Assembly (NCBI GenBank): GCA_963930645.1
Contig: OZ005659.1
Location: 166,319,034-166,383,033, forward strand
Source of the DNA: Salticus scenicus
Taxonomy: Eukaryota; Arthropoda; Arachnida; Araneae; Salticidae
Length of the DNA: 64,000 bases
Direction: 5' to 3'
Made by a program: the position numbers and the translations under genes. A model generated the notes under the pieces. That model was not told the origin of the DNA. It was given only the letters and a program-made list of their open reading frames with translations, and did not search any database. Below are positions 44,835 to 56,300 of the stretch, piece by piece (positions within the stretch are counted from its first letter, which is position 1; the number at the start of each line of letters is the position of its first letter).

Positions 44835-46083
44835 CGCAGTGGTTAGAGAACCGGCAGCCGGGTGTCTATTATATTCCCGGCAGTTCTGACGCTTGCGCAG
44901 TATGACTGCCGGGGGATTTATTATCCATCTGCCGGTAAAGTAAACGACTTTTATCAATACGTGCTTTTGATAATTCATATTGCTGCTTTAATTCGCACTC
45001 ATTTGTACTGACCACGTTTTATATTTTAACTCTCTCTCTTGATTTATCTCGTTAAACATTTGTTTCATCATTCAGTTTTATTTTCTCTTATATTTCTTGC
45101 TTTATCTGCTACATTGTCTTTCGTTAAATAAGTTAATATAATTAAGCTAAATAAATCTCTCAAGTGCTACAGGTATTTCTGAGATCTTATATTACTTCAC
45201 AATGCAAATTAAAGATAAAAAAATAAGAAAATTGATAATGCATATGATTGAAATATACGTGTATAAAATGGGGGGGTGGGGGTGGGGGTGGATTTTACAT
45301 TACGCAAAAACCATCACATTACTAACGTATATTTGGATTTTAAAAATTAAATATATTTTTTGAATTAATCAGTATAGTAAAAGAAATTTAATTTTTGAGC
45401 TTTGCATGATTTCTCAAAAAATTACTCCAATGTATTACTATATTCTTATTTTTTAAAATTAAACATATTTTTAAAATATTTAATTTAATCAGTGTAGTGC
45501 AAAAAAATTTAATTTTTCAATTTTTTGTGGTTTCTCCAAAGATCATTCTAATTCATTGTTATATTTGGATTTTCAAAAACTAAATATATTTTTAAAATCT
45601 CCAATGTAATAAACATAGTACAAGAAGTTTCATTTTAAAGCTTTGCGAAATTTCGCCACAGATTTTTCTAAAACATTATATTTAGATTATTAAAAACTAA
45701 ATATATTTTTAAAAATTCTGGTTAAATCAGTATGGTACAAAAAATTTAATTTTTAAACTTTGCATGATTTCTTGAAAAAGATTATTTTAATATATTATTA
45801 TATTTTGATTTTTAATAAGTAAATATATTTTTAAAAATTTATTTTAATCAGTATAGTAAATAAATAAATAATTTTTGAACTTTGCATGGTTTTTTCATAG
45901 ATTATACAAATTTATTATTATATATTTGGATTTTTTAGAAATAAAATGTAGTTTTTAAAACTTTAATTTAATCAATACAGTACAGGAAATTTAATTTTTA
46001 AACTGTACATGATTTCTCGAAAGATTATACTATAATTTTATTTTATTAAGTTTTGATTTTTAAAAACTAGATATATATATAAA

Positions 46084-46122
<39 letters not shown>

Positions 46123-46771
46123 CAATATAGTACAAAAAAGTTATTTTTTCAACTTTGCAGGATCTCTCCGATTATTATTCTAACATATTATATTTGAACT
46201 TTTAAAAGCAAATATATTTAAAATAATAATAATAATAATAATTCAATCAGTATAGTACAAAAATTTTAATTTTCAACTTTGCATGGTTTCGCCAAAATAG
46301 TTTCTATTATTATATTAGGATTTTTAAAAACTAAATTATTTAAAAACAATTAATCTAAATTTTAATTTAATCAACATAGTATAAGAAATTTCATTTTTCA
46401 AATTTGCGTTATTTCTCCAAAGATGTTTAGAAAATCTGTGGTTTCAAATCATTTCGAAAGAGAGCAGCACTAGCTGGATTGATCACAATGTTGACTGATT
46501 AAAAAACCGCTACCGGCGCTATTTATCCGTTTGCTTGTTTGTTAATTGTAAAAATACACATATGCTTGACTGACACTATTTATTGTTTACTTTTATGTAT
46601 TTACCTGTTAGGAGTTAGAAATGAGAATCATTCAAAAAAGATTCCTTCTGTGTTTCATCCGGCACTTCAGCTACAGATCAAGTATGCCATACCCGGAAGT
46701 TCTAATACGCAAGCTCAGAAGACTGCCGGGTCTATAATACTTACCCGGCTGCCGGTTCTCTAACCACGGCC
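44835..46771. mobile_element. TIR element with 9 bp target duplication and internal satellite
   Basis: TATCCTCTT occurs at 44826-44834 and 46772-46780. The ends share GTGGTTAGAGAACCGGCAGC and continue with CCGGCAG blocks for about 85 bp. A 9 bp duplication suggests a Mutator-like element. No transposase is present; most of the interior is the tandem repeat at 45300-46440. Confidence 0.8.
45300..46440. repeat. Tandem repeat, about 121 bp period, about nine units
   Basis: The block AATCAGTATAGTACAA or a close variant recurs at about 45365, 45487, 45606, 45725, 45847, 45968, 46121, 46243 and 46369. Each unit contains TTTAATTTTT, CTTTGCATGATTTCT and AAATATATTTTTAAAA. An (AAT)n expansion at 46085-46122 lengthens one unit. 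Confidence 0.88.
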
Positions 46772-46947
46772 TATCCTCTTTTATCTTCTGTTTTTAATTT
46801 CTTTCAGCTTTAACTGAGAGAACTAATTTCAAAATTCTTCATGGGATGGCGCTGCAAACAGTTTAGATATATCCAGTGCGCTGCGCATGATCAGTGATTC
46901 GGATACTTTGCAACGCAGGAATGGGAATCATTCGTTTATGTTGTTAG

Positions 46948-47649
46948 CAGTGCTGCCAGACTGAGGGAAATTTCTCTCAAAGTGGGAAATTTTGATGCGA
47001 TTTTAGATATTGAGGGAAAAAGGGAAATTTCTTCACAAAAAGGGAAATTTTACTTTGTCAGTTTTTAAAGCACTTTTTGTTAGATTTTTTTCCTCCAACT
47101 CGAACTGTCCGAACTAATTTCTCTATACGTTGAGATCTTAAAAGCTAAACAGTGCAATTTTGTCATCTTTTGTAATAATAATCTAAAATATTCTGAATGA
47201 AAAATAATTATTCATATAGTTTTATTCGTTAGTCGTTCAAAGCATTCTCTGATTTTCTCAGAAATACGCGCGAATATTGATTAGGATTCCTTAGAAAGAT
47301 ACTTATAAAGGGCATTTTACCCAAGCCTAGGTCCAATGCATAGGGCTTTTAGCCATCTCTTAATTGAATAACATACATTTTTAATATTGAATTTTAGTAA
47401 TCATTTGCGGTCATTTTTTTTTTCTATTGAATAATATGAAGTTTGCGATTAAAAAAGAATAGTATTTAATTAAAAGACCGCTTGACGCCCTGAAATTGTG
47501 GATAATTTACCTTAACCCTTACACAATACCATATTCAGTGCAAGTCTTCAGAGCCTTGCATGTTGAGCAATTGAGGGAAATTTTATGCCAAAAAGGGAAA
47601 TTTTTTAGCGAAATGAGGGAAATTTTAAAATTTCGATCTGGCAGCACTG
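46948..47649. mobile_element. hAT-type MITE
   Basis: The 8 bp duplication GTTGTTAG lies at 46940-46947 and 47650-47657. Ends CAGTGCTGCCAGA are shared, with repeated AGGGAAATTT blocks near both ends. The element is 702 bp with no transposase. Confidence 0.92.
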
Positions 47650-47657
47650 GTTGTTAG

Positions 47658-48939
47658 TAAATAAAATTCATGTAACCATCAGCTTTGTAAGGCAATCACA
47701 TAGAGGTATAAATTATAAGCAAAGTCAGTTATAGATTTCAAGCTGTCAAATAAATACAACAATAAAATAAACAAAGTAAAAATATTGTTATAATTTATTT
47801 ATTCTGAGGTACATTTTATTTTGTCATTGAATCTTAAGTGAATGTAAGTGAAATCCGTTTGCATGTCTCTCTTTTTTTTCACTGCTTATATCACTAATCA
47901 TTCAATTTTATTTGTTTGTACTTTTTTACACTGCATGAGATTATTTTTACGATAAAGTTAGTTTTCGTTTTGATTTTTTATGTATAATTTTTGTTTAAAT
48001 GCCTGAAATTTCATTGCACTTTTAGTATTTTTTGGAGCTTATTTGGTATCTGTCTTCCATAAAGAAAAAAAAAAAAAAAAATGACAAATTACCTGAAGAA
48101 CATATTTAATTCCTTTTAAAAATCATGGTTATTATAATAATGTTTGTTGAAAGAACAATTAAAAATACGAAATACTATTTAGTAAAATACCTATTGTTAA
48201 AATATACATCTGGCGTGTACAATTTCGTGTTACGTTTTTGGCCGCAAATACAAAAACTGCACAAGACGACAGATTTCAAAGCTATATGTATTTTTCTAGT
48301 ATGGTGTTTGTAAATATAGTAAAATAATTTATATGTTTACTTTTGTTTACGTATACGCTCAACGACTATTCATCCCATAAGTAGAAAATCTCCCACTTTG
48401 AATTTCTTTAATATTGCCTTCTGAGTATATCTACAGAGATACCCCCAATAGTTTCAAGTGGTTGCTGCATCCTGCCTGCCCTTTTAAATAAAATAATAAT
48501 AGCATCCTTTTTGCTCTCTATCTAAAAAATGTACACCCTTATTGGCGTGTCTATTACAGAATTTCATGTTAGATGCATGTCTAGAGGTTGCTTTCTTATT
48601 CATTCATCAAACACAGCTATTTTTTAAAAGAATCTTTTTATTTTCTAATATATTTTTTATTTTAAACTCTTGAAAAGCAAGTATTTTTTGTTTATAGTTT
48701 TTTTTTTTTTTTTATGGGTAAGCTATTTATTCATATATAATTTATCAAATCAATTATTTCTTTATAAGAATTTTAGCATGTATTTACTAAACAGCTGTTA
48801 AAAATAGTGTAAGAACTGCTTATTATTACTAATTATTATCTATTCAAGAAATATAGGTCAAAGAAAATATTTTTCTCTAAGCAAAATCTTTCTATGGAAT
48901 CTTTTGCTCAATTTAGGAAAAAGTAACCTTTAAACGGTA
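47658..48939. other. Intergenic, no gene recognised
   Basis: Plain AT-rich sequence. The stretch 48460-48560 resembles 58360-58480 (TGCCTGCCCTTT and CATCCTT blocks), a dispersed repeat of unknown type. Confidence 0.45.
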
Positions 48940-48941
48940 TA

Positions 48942-49606
48942 CAGTTAACTCTCAAAAATCTGCAACCCTAATATCCACATATCATTTGCAATGTAAACAA
49001 ACATTGCCACAACTGATTTGTTGATTAGTGGATTGGAAAAATTCTGCTGTATTAGGCAATAAACCAATTATTAACTTGTGCTGGTGAATAACCAATCGCT
49101 CAGCTTGTTATTGTGGAGGAAATGATAAGTATAATTATATATAATTATCAAAAAATAAATCATATTAATTTAGAGGAAGAAGGAGAAAGACAGTTTTCAT
49201 GAAAGATTTTTTCTCATGAAGATAAATATTCAAACTTTCTTATAGCACAAACTCATGTGATTGACCAAGATCTGCTAACTTTTTCGCAAGTTATAGGAAA
49301 ATAAATATGTATGAATATTCTTACTTACTATTGATCACACTTTTCAAAAATCTAGATAATTTGCATCTATAATATGATGTATAAAAATTGTTCTTTAAAT
49401 TAAAATTTCATGAAATGTTTGTACGTTTATAGCACACTTTATTTCAGCATTGTATTGTATGTATAATAAATTGTTTCTTAAAGATTTGCTACTCGAATGA
49501 TGTTGTAAGATGTAAATAAAAGAAATTATTCTAAAATCTGCAAAATTCAGAAATCTGCAAAACACTTCATTTTAAGCTGTGCAGATTTTTGAGGGTGTAG
49601 GTACTG
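48942..49606. mobile_element. Tigger/pogo-type MITE
   Basis: It starts CAGTTAACTCTCAAAAATCT and ends with the reverse of CAGTACCTACACCCTCAAAA, flanked by TA (48940-48941, 49607-49608). Subterminal AATCTGCAA blocks and TTTGTTTACATTGCA on one strand are typical of pogo-like elements. There is no open frame. Confidence 0.75.
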
Positions 49607-50233
49607 TATATATAAATAAAACTTTTGTGATGTATAACTACCAACATTCATTTATAGTATATAAGTGAAAGGAAAGAGTAATTTTTTTTTTTTTTTTTTT
49701 CTTGTATACACATTTATAACAATCATGAAATGAATGTCTAAATTTTAAATGCTAAATGTGCCTTTTTTTTTTAAGAATACAAAACTGCCATCAAGAATCA
49801 GAAATTGCCTTTTTATGGCTGGCAACACCCTTCTCATTTCAAAATCTGGGAGAAACTCTGTACCTATTTTGTATTCTTTTCTTTTATTATTTCTTTATAT
49901 ATATATTTGCCAACTTGAATTTTGCACTGCACTCATGCATATTTCTTCAGGGTTGCAATTCCAGGAGCAAAACATAAAAATATGCAAAATTTACAATTTT
50001 GTAAAATGCACCAAGCAATTGTAATTCTGTAATTTTCTCAATAATTTTTAGAACTATCTCTCATTTTGTGACAGCAAATTAATCTAAAGTTTTTGTTACA
50101 TTAGAATTATATGGTTATTTAACTCTGTGCTAAAGTTGTATAATAAATGTTGTTTAATTTGGTGTAATTTTTTAACCAATATTTATTGATAAACTGCTTC
50201 AGATTTCCATATCAAGTTGGTTATTTCTTAATT

Positions 50234-50358
50234 ATGGCTTCAAAATGGCTGTCTGAAAATAAAGAAGAAACACTTCAGCATATAATCCAGAAATTGACTA
50301 CTACTGGGAGAAAGACTTTAGATGAAGCAGAGATGACAAAGTTGAAAAAAATTTGCAG
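50234..50358 (+). CDS. UVSSA: UVSSA coding exon 1
   Basis: It encodes residues 1-41 and two bases of Arg42, then GTATAT. LTTTGRKTLDEAEMTKLKKIC corresponds to LTTSGEPRLNPEKMKELKKIC-like sequence of vertebrate UVSSA (shown here in part only by LTT and LKKIC). An AG at 50201-50202 after CTGCTTC could be the acceptor of a 5' UTR intron. Confidence 0.88.
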
Positions 50359-53300
50359 GTATATTTATATACTTATTTTGTTGCACTTAGGCCTTAATAC
50401 ATTTTAAAATATTTGGTACTAGCAAAGTGTTCTTGTAATCAGGGAAAAGAGAGAAAAAAAAAAGCTCTCAACTGTATAGTATAAAATTTTAAAGATTGGT
50501 TTTTTCAATGTGTAAAGTTTCCAATATTTAAATTGGGAAAAAAATAATGGCAATAATAATTAATATTACATACAAATTATCTAATTATATTTGAAATTAT
50601 TATCTTTTATTTTTTTTTATTAAAATCACACAATCAATAGATTAGGAAGAAAATCATATTTATTGAAATTTTTTTATTTTTCCAACTGAGTGAAAATAAT
50701 GCCTGGACCGGGAGTCGAACCCCGGATCTTTGACTTACAAGGTCAAGACTCTACCAATTGAGCTATCCAGGCCGACAACCAGTCAGCATTACTCACTCAG
50801 ACAACCTTTATACCAGACCTTTATTTCAGACCAGATATTTCTGCCTAAAGGTTGTCTGAGTAAGTAATGCTGACTGGTTGTCGGCCTGGATAGCTCAATT
50901 GGTAGAGCCTTGACCTTGTAAGTCAAAGATCCGGGGTTCGACTCCCGGTCCAGGCATTATTTTCACTCAGTCGGAAAAATAAAAATTTCAATAAATATTA
51001 TCTTTTATTTATTTTTAAATTTGTCAAATATTATTCAGTACATATGTAAGCTGTTTTCTTCATTGTAGATAATTGTTTTTTGAATTACCTACGTTCATAA
51101 CAAATAAAAATCTTTGCAAGCAAACACCATAAATTGGGGAAAAGAAAACAGTTTATTATTATTATTATTATCATGCCATTCCTCAGTCAAAAAAGTGGGC
51201 ACAAGTGTTATTTTTATATTACACTTGAACCTAATTTTTTCCATCTGATAAAGGGTTGTGTTAATATTTCAACCCAATACAACAGTTGGGAGTTTTTTTG
51301 CAATTTATGGTAGTATTTGCTCACAAAGTTTTTTATTTATTACTTTTGAACACCAGTCTTGTATTGTATTTCTAATTGTCTAAATTTGTAATTAAAATAA
51401 ATTGAAGTTTTCAATTGCATGTATCACGCACTGAAAAAATAGATAGTCAAAAAGAATTAGAATAATAATTTTAAAAAGAGTAATTCCTGCACAATTCCAT
51501 TCTAAAATATTTTAATTCAATTATAAGTTAAAAAAATAATAAAAAAGGTTTATTTATGAAGTGTCTATCGTTGCATGAATATCAAACTTTAATTGCAAGA
51601 CATAAAATAAAATAACAATTTTCAAATGATCTTTATTTTATTTTGAACAAACTATTTAAATACCTAAAATATCAATTTCATGGTTAAATGAAATTATTTG
51701 TATAATGTAATTTTTGCCTTATTCTGACATGTTAAGTAAATCGTAAATTCCAAATAACTTACGAATTTTTTAAATTGGAGAAACCATAGTCTATGATATT
51801 CATGCCAGTATCCTAAATAATATTTCGAAAGTGGTTTGACATCTTTACGATGAAAATATCCCTCAAGATTGACGTTTATGTGAAATTTTGCTCTATTCTG
51901 CCACGTTAAGAAATTCGTAAAATTTCCAATAACTTACGAAATTTTTATATTGGAAAATTCATAGTCATTAATATTCATGCCAGTGTCCTAAATAATATTT
52001 CAAAAGTAGTCTGACATCTTTACGATGAAAATATCTCTAAAAATTGACATTTATGTGAAATTTTGCCCTATACTGCCATGTTAACAAATTTGTAAATTTC
52101 CGATAACTTGCAAAATTTTCAAAGTAGCATATTTATAGTTACTGATGTTCCTTCCGGCATCAAAACTGATATTTAAAAACTGGTCTGACATTTTTACAGT
52201 AAAAAGTTTCCATTTAATGCACGTTTAAGTGAATTTTTGTCCTATTCTCCTATGTTAAGAAAATCGTAAATTTCTAATAACTTATGAAGTTTTTTAGTTC
52301 GAATGTTGCAAATGAATAGGGTTCTTGCCAGTGTCGAAAGTAATATTTTAAAACTGATTTGACCTCTCTGCGACAATTTGTTCTTGAGATATCGTGTACA
52401 CAGACTAACAAACTAACCCACTAACAGACTAACAGACACCCTACAGACAGACACCATACAAATTTTGTCATTTTCGGATTCCTCACACCTGAAAACGTGT
52501 AAAAAAGTAAAAAAACCGAGGTCGAAAGTTTTCATGATTACCTAAGTTCCCCATACCTATAGTATGATGAGGAACTAAAAAAAAAAAAAATGAAGACCTG
52601 ATTGGAGTCATTTAAAAAACTGATTGCCAGTTAGAAAATGTAGGTTACCAGTGGTGAACTTATGAATGTATTTGTTAAGCCTTAGTTGGACAATAAGCTA
52701 CTCCACACAAAATATAAAATCATATACCTCAACCTATTGATAATGCAATTTATCGTACATTGCTCTAAGTTCAAAGCAAATGACGTGCGTGTAATTATAC
52801 ATGAAAAAAAGAAAAAAAAAAGATTAGATTGAATCATTACTTATTATATGGTAAGTAATTTACTGTAATATTTAGTCATGCATAGATTATTAATGCTAAG
52901 AATTAATATCAAAATGTATTTCTGTAGAATTATATCACTTTAACTGTTACAGGTTAGAGGTGCATGAGTCTCAAAATTTAAACTTGTGCCCAGTCTGGTA
53001 TAACAAATAAAAGTTTAGCTCAGACCTGTATCCTTTATCTATTTTTTTGTAATCTGCAGCCCAGCCTGATAAAAAAGAGAAAAAATATTCAAAAGCCTAA
53101 GATATACTTTAATCACATTTATTCTATCATTAAAATTTATCTTAAAAAATTGCATACATTTCTATGCAAGAATGTACGTAATATGTATCAATTTCAAGTG
53201 ATTTAAAAAATGTTTATGAAAATGTGTTAAAAGAATTATGTTAAAACTACTAACAAACTCTTTAATAAATTTAATATAATTTAATAATCTTTTAAAAATG

Positions 53301-56300
53301 GGTCATTCCATGCCCCCAATAGTAGAGACAGTGCAGCATAGCAGCGAGCGCTGCAGATTAATTTGTCAGCTTTAAAAGAAATGTCAGGTTTAAAAATGTG
53401 CTAATAGAACTTGCATTGTTATATTATTAATTTATCTTCTTTTTTTTTTTTTTTTTTTTTATGTAAATTTTATAATATTTTATGAAATGTTAATGCTTTT
53501 TGTGATACCAGACCTGGTCCAGTGTTGTTGGATTCAGGGTTGGGTTTCTTCTAGGACAGTGGAAAAAACCGGAAGAAATGGAAGAAACGAACCAAAAGAC
53601 AAAACAGATGTTCAAAATTCAAATTTATGAACTATATAAACTCAAAGTATAAATATAATGCCAAATCTAAACTATAATTCAATTAATATTAAAAATATCT
53701 TTAGAAAAATAAGTTATTTGATAACAAACACTAAATATATACAGGTGATGGGTTTTTACTTTTCAATGCTAATATTTTTAGAACTTTTTGCATAAATACT
53801 ATGTCATAATATTATTATACGTTCAAGCAGTACAAGTGATAATAATTATGAAATTTTTAGGCATAATATTTGCACTTTTTTTTTTTTTTTTAATGATACA
53901 GTTTTTTGTATAAACTCGAAGCTGGTACTCAATGAACTGTATCAATAAGTAAGATACCTACTTTTAAACTGTCCTGCAAGTTCTCTAGGATAAAAAAAAA
54001 AAATCCATAGTTTGTATGTATCTATTTTAAGTTGAAAAATAAAGTGCAGTATTGAACTACGAAAAAACTTTTCATTTGTTTTACAGTCAACTTCCTCCAA
54101 CTCTCAAAAGTTTTGTCCAGAGGTTGTGCAGATAATAGGAATTTGCAAATTAGAGATCATTGCCTTTGTTTACAGTTTTCTTTTGCAGATACAAAGTCAG
54201 TTATTATTAATTAAATAGACATCAAAATGGAAAGAGAATTTTTAATAAATATTAGAATAAATATTTCTTCAATATTAATAAAACTAATCTATCACATTCA
54301 TATATGATGGTAAACAATTTAAGCATATTCAAATAATAGGTACCTATAAAATGTAAACAAACATTTAAAAAATGCGAAACAAAATATTTTTCAAAGTCTG
54401 GAAATAATATTCATCGCTGATTAATTTTGTAAAACATTCATGTAATAGTGGTTTATTTTCTGTGCTAGTCTGTATGAATTGCAGGATAATAAATATAAGA
54501 ATGTTACTCCTTCCCCCCTTCCCCATTTGTGTTTCAAAGTAAGGATTATGCTAAAAGCTTGATAAAAAATAATTATAAGAAAAAAAAAATATATTTTTAT
54601 ATACCATGTTTTTAAATTTTCTGATGAGTCATTAATAAAATATGCGAGGCTAAAAAATAATACTTAAGCACGTGGAATCTGTTCAGTGAAATAATAATAA
54701 TAGTGAAAAAAAAAAGTTGGCTTTAAAAATAAAATTTTACTCCTTTTAGAACAACGTATATTAGCATCGTACATTAGCACTTATTGATGTGTATAAAATT
54801 TTAAAATTGATAATGACGTCAATTTTTGTGAAATGCATAATTTAACTTTTTATAATTTTTTCACATTCACGTTGAATTCAATGTATTTATTTTTATGTCG
54901 AAAGAAAATGAACTCGTAAAAAAATTTTTTTTGGCAACAGTTAAATTATAGCTAATTTTTTAATGGCTATTTTATTGCTATTAAGAGCTTATTATTTTCA
55001 TATTTTAATTAATAAAAGAAAACTATTCGAAAATCTGACTTCGAAGTATTGTGTTGTCACCGGGTTCTGAGTTACTGTGAAAGTTTCAAATGTCTAGCTA
55101 GTAGGGAAATTAGTTAAAAATAGATTACAAGATTTGTACCGGACAAACAAACAAACAAACATACAAACAAACAAAAATCGAAGTTAATAAAAACATGGTA
55201 ATAAAAAGTAAAAATGTGAGAAATGTGAATATTTTTGAAACATGAGATGTACCTAAATTTCTTTTAGATTAAAAAATCAATTATGGATTAGAAGGATTTG
55301 CAGATTATAAATCTGCAGATTAGAGGGAGTTGACTGTACTGTATGTAACTATAATGAAAATAAAGTTTTTGATGAAATTTTGTAATACAGTAAATAGTAA
55401 TTATGGCATACTAGTTCTTTTAATTAACTGGATTACGTTAAGAGCTGTTTTATCAGAAAGTATATGCAAGTGATCCAAATTATTATTTATTACCAGTTAA
55501 AGAATTAAAATTATCTAAATTATAAAACTTTATACTGTTTAAATTTAAATTGATTTTTTTACTGGATTTTGAGTATTTTGGAACGTGATCATCAGATACC
55601 GAGGCTCATTAGCTCATTTCGATAAAAAAACTCATAATTATTAACTAAATATGTTATTAAATTTGTATAGGTATATTTAAAGTTATAATAACAGGAGACT
55701 TGGCGTTGGAATATTAAAACCTGAATAAATTACTATGTCAGAAACGCCAAAGAAAAATATTGGAAATGCATACAGCTGTTTCGGCAGCCTTAAGCGTGCC
55801 GTCTTCAGTGCAAAAAGAATTCTGAATCTGCAGAATTGCTCGTATATATAGGAGAGGGGCCGAATTTAGTTCAACCAATAGGATTATGGGAAAGGTGGGG
55901 AGAGTGGCCAATAGGAATTTATTAAATTTAGCTGTGTAAACAGTAGAAAAATTAAGAAAATGTGGACTGAATATAAAATTTCCAACAGTCAGACAAATAG
56001 GGAATAGCGAAATCACAACTTACAAGGTTTTTAAAATTTTTATAAATATAAAAAGCTTCAAAGAAATCGAGTTCATGAATTGATTTAGGTCTGCAAATTA
56101 TTTTAGCTGAATTAAATTTAAAATTATGATTTTCCTCCCAGCAATGTTTAGAAATAGCCGATTTATTGGTTTCTTGTTTGCAGACATAATTCATATGTTC
56201 TTTTAGACGAAATTTAAGACTGCGTTTCCGTTTAGTTTGGCCAATATATGATTAACCACACTGACAGGAAGTACTATAAATACCCCAAGAATTATGCATA

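Larger units (their letters stand above)
50655..51000. repeat. Palindrome carrying two inverted tRNA-Thr genes
   Basis: Arms at 50655-50810 and 50846-51000 are nearly perfect inverted repeats, separated by a 35-base loop. Each arm holds a complete tRNA-Thr, a TTTT terminator, a CACTCAGTCGG-like flank on one side and GACAACCAGTCAGCATTACT on the other. The same flanks surround the tRNA at 15935. The palindrome lies about 300 bp inside UVSSA intron 1. Confidence 0.92.

Noticed and set aside
49749..50024. Candidate upstream exon of UVSSA
   Set aside because: The 91-codon frame has no similarity to UVSSA and no donor in phase with the exon at 50234.
54618..54660. CTGATGAGTC, possible hammerhead core
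   Set aside because: No GAAA with a closing stem II follows at a suitable distance, and stem I cannot form.
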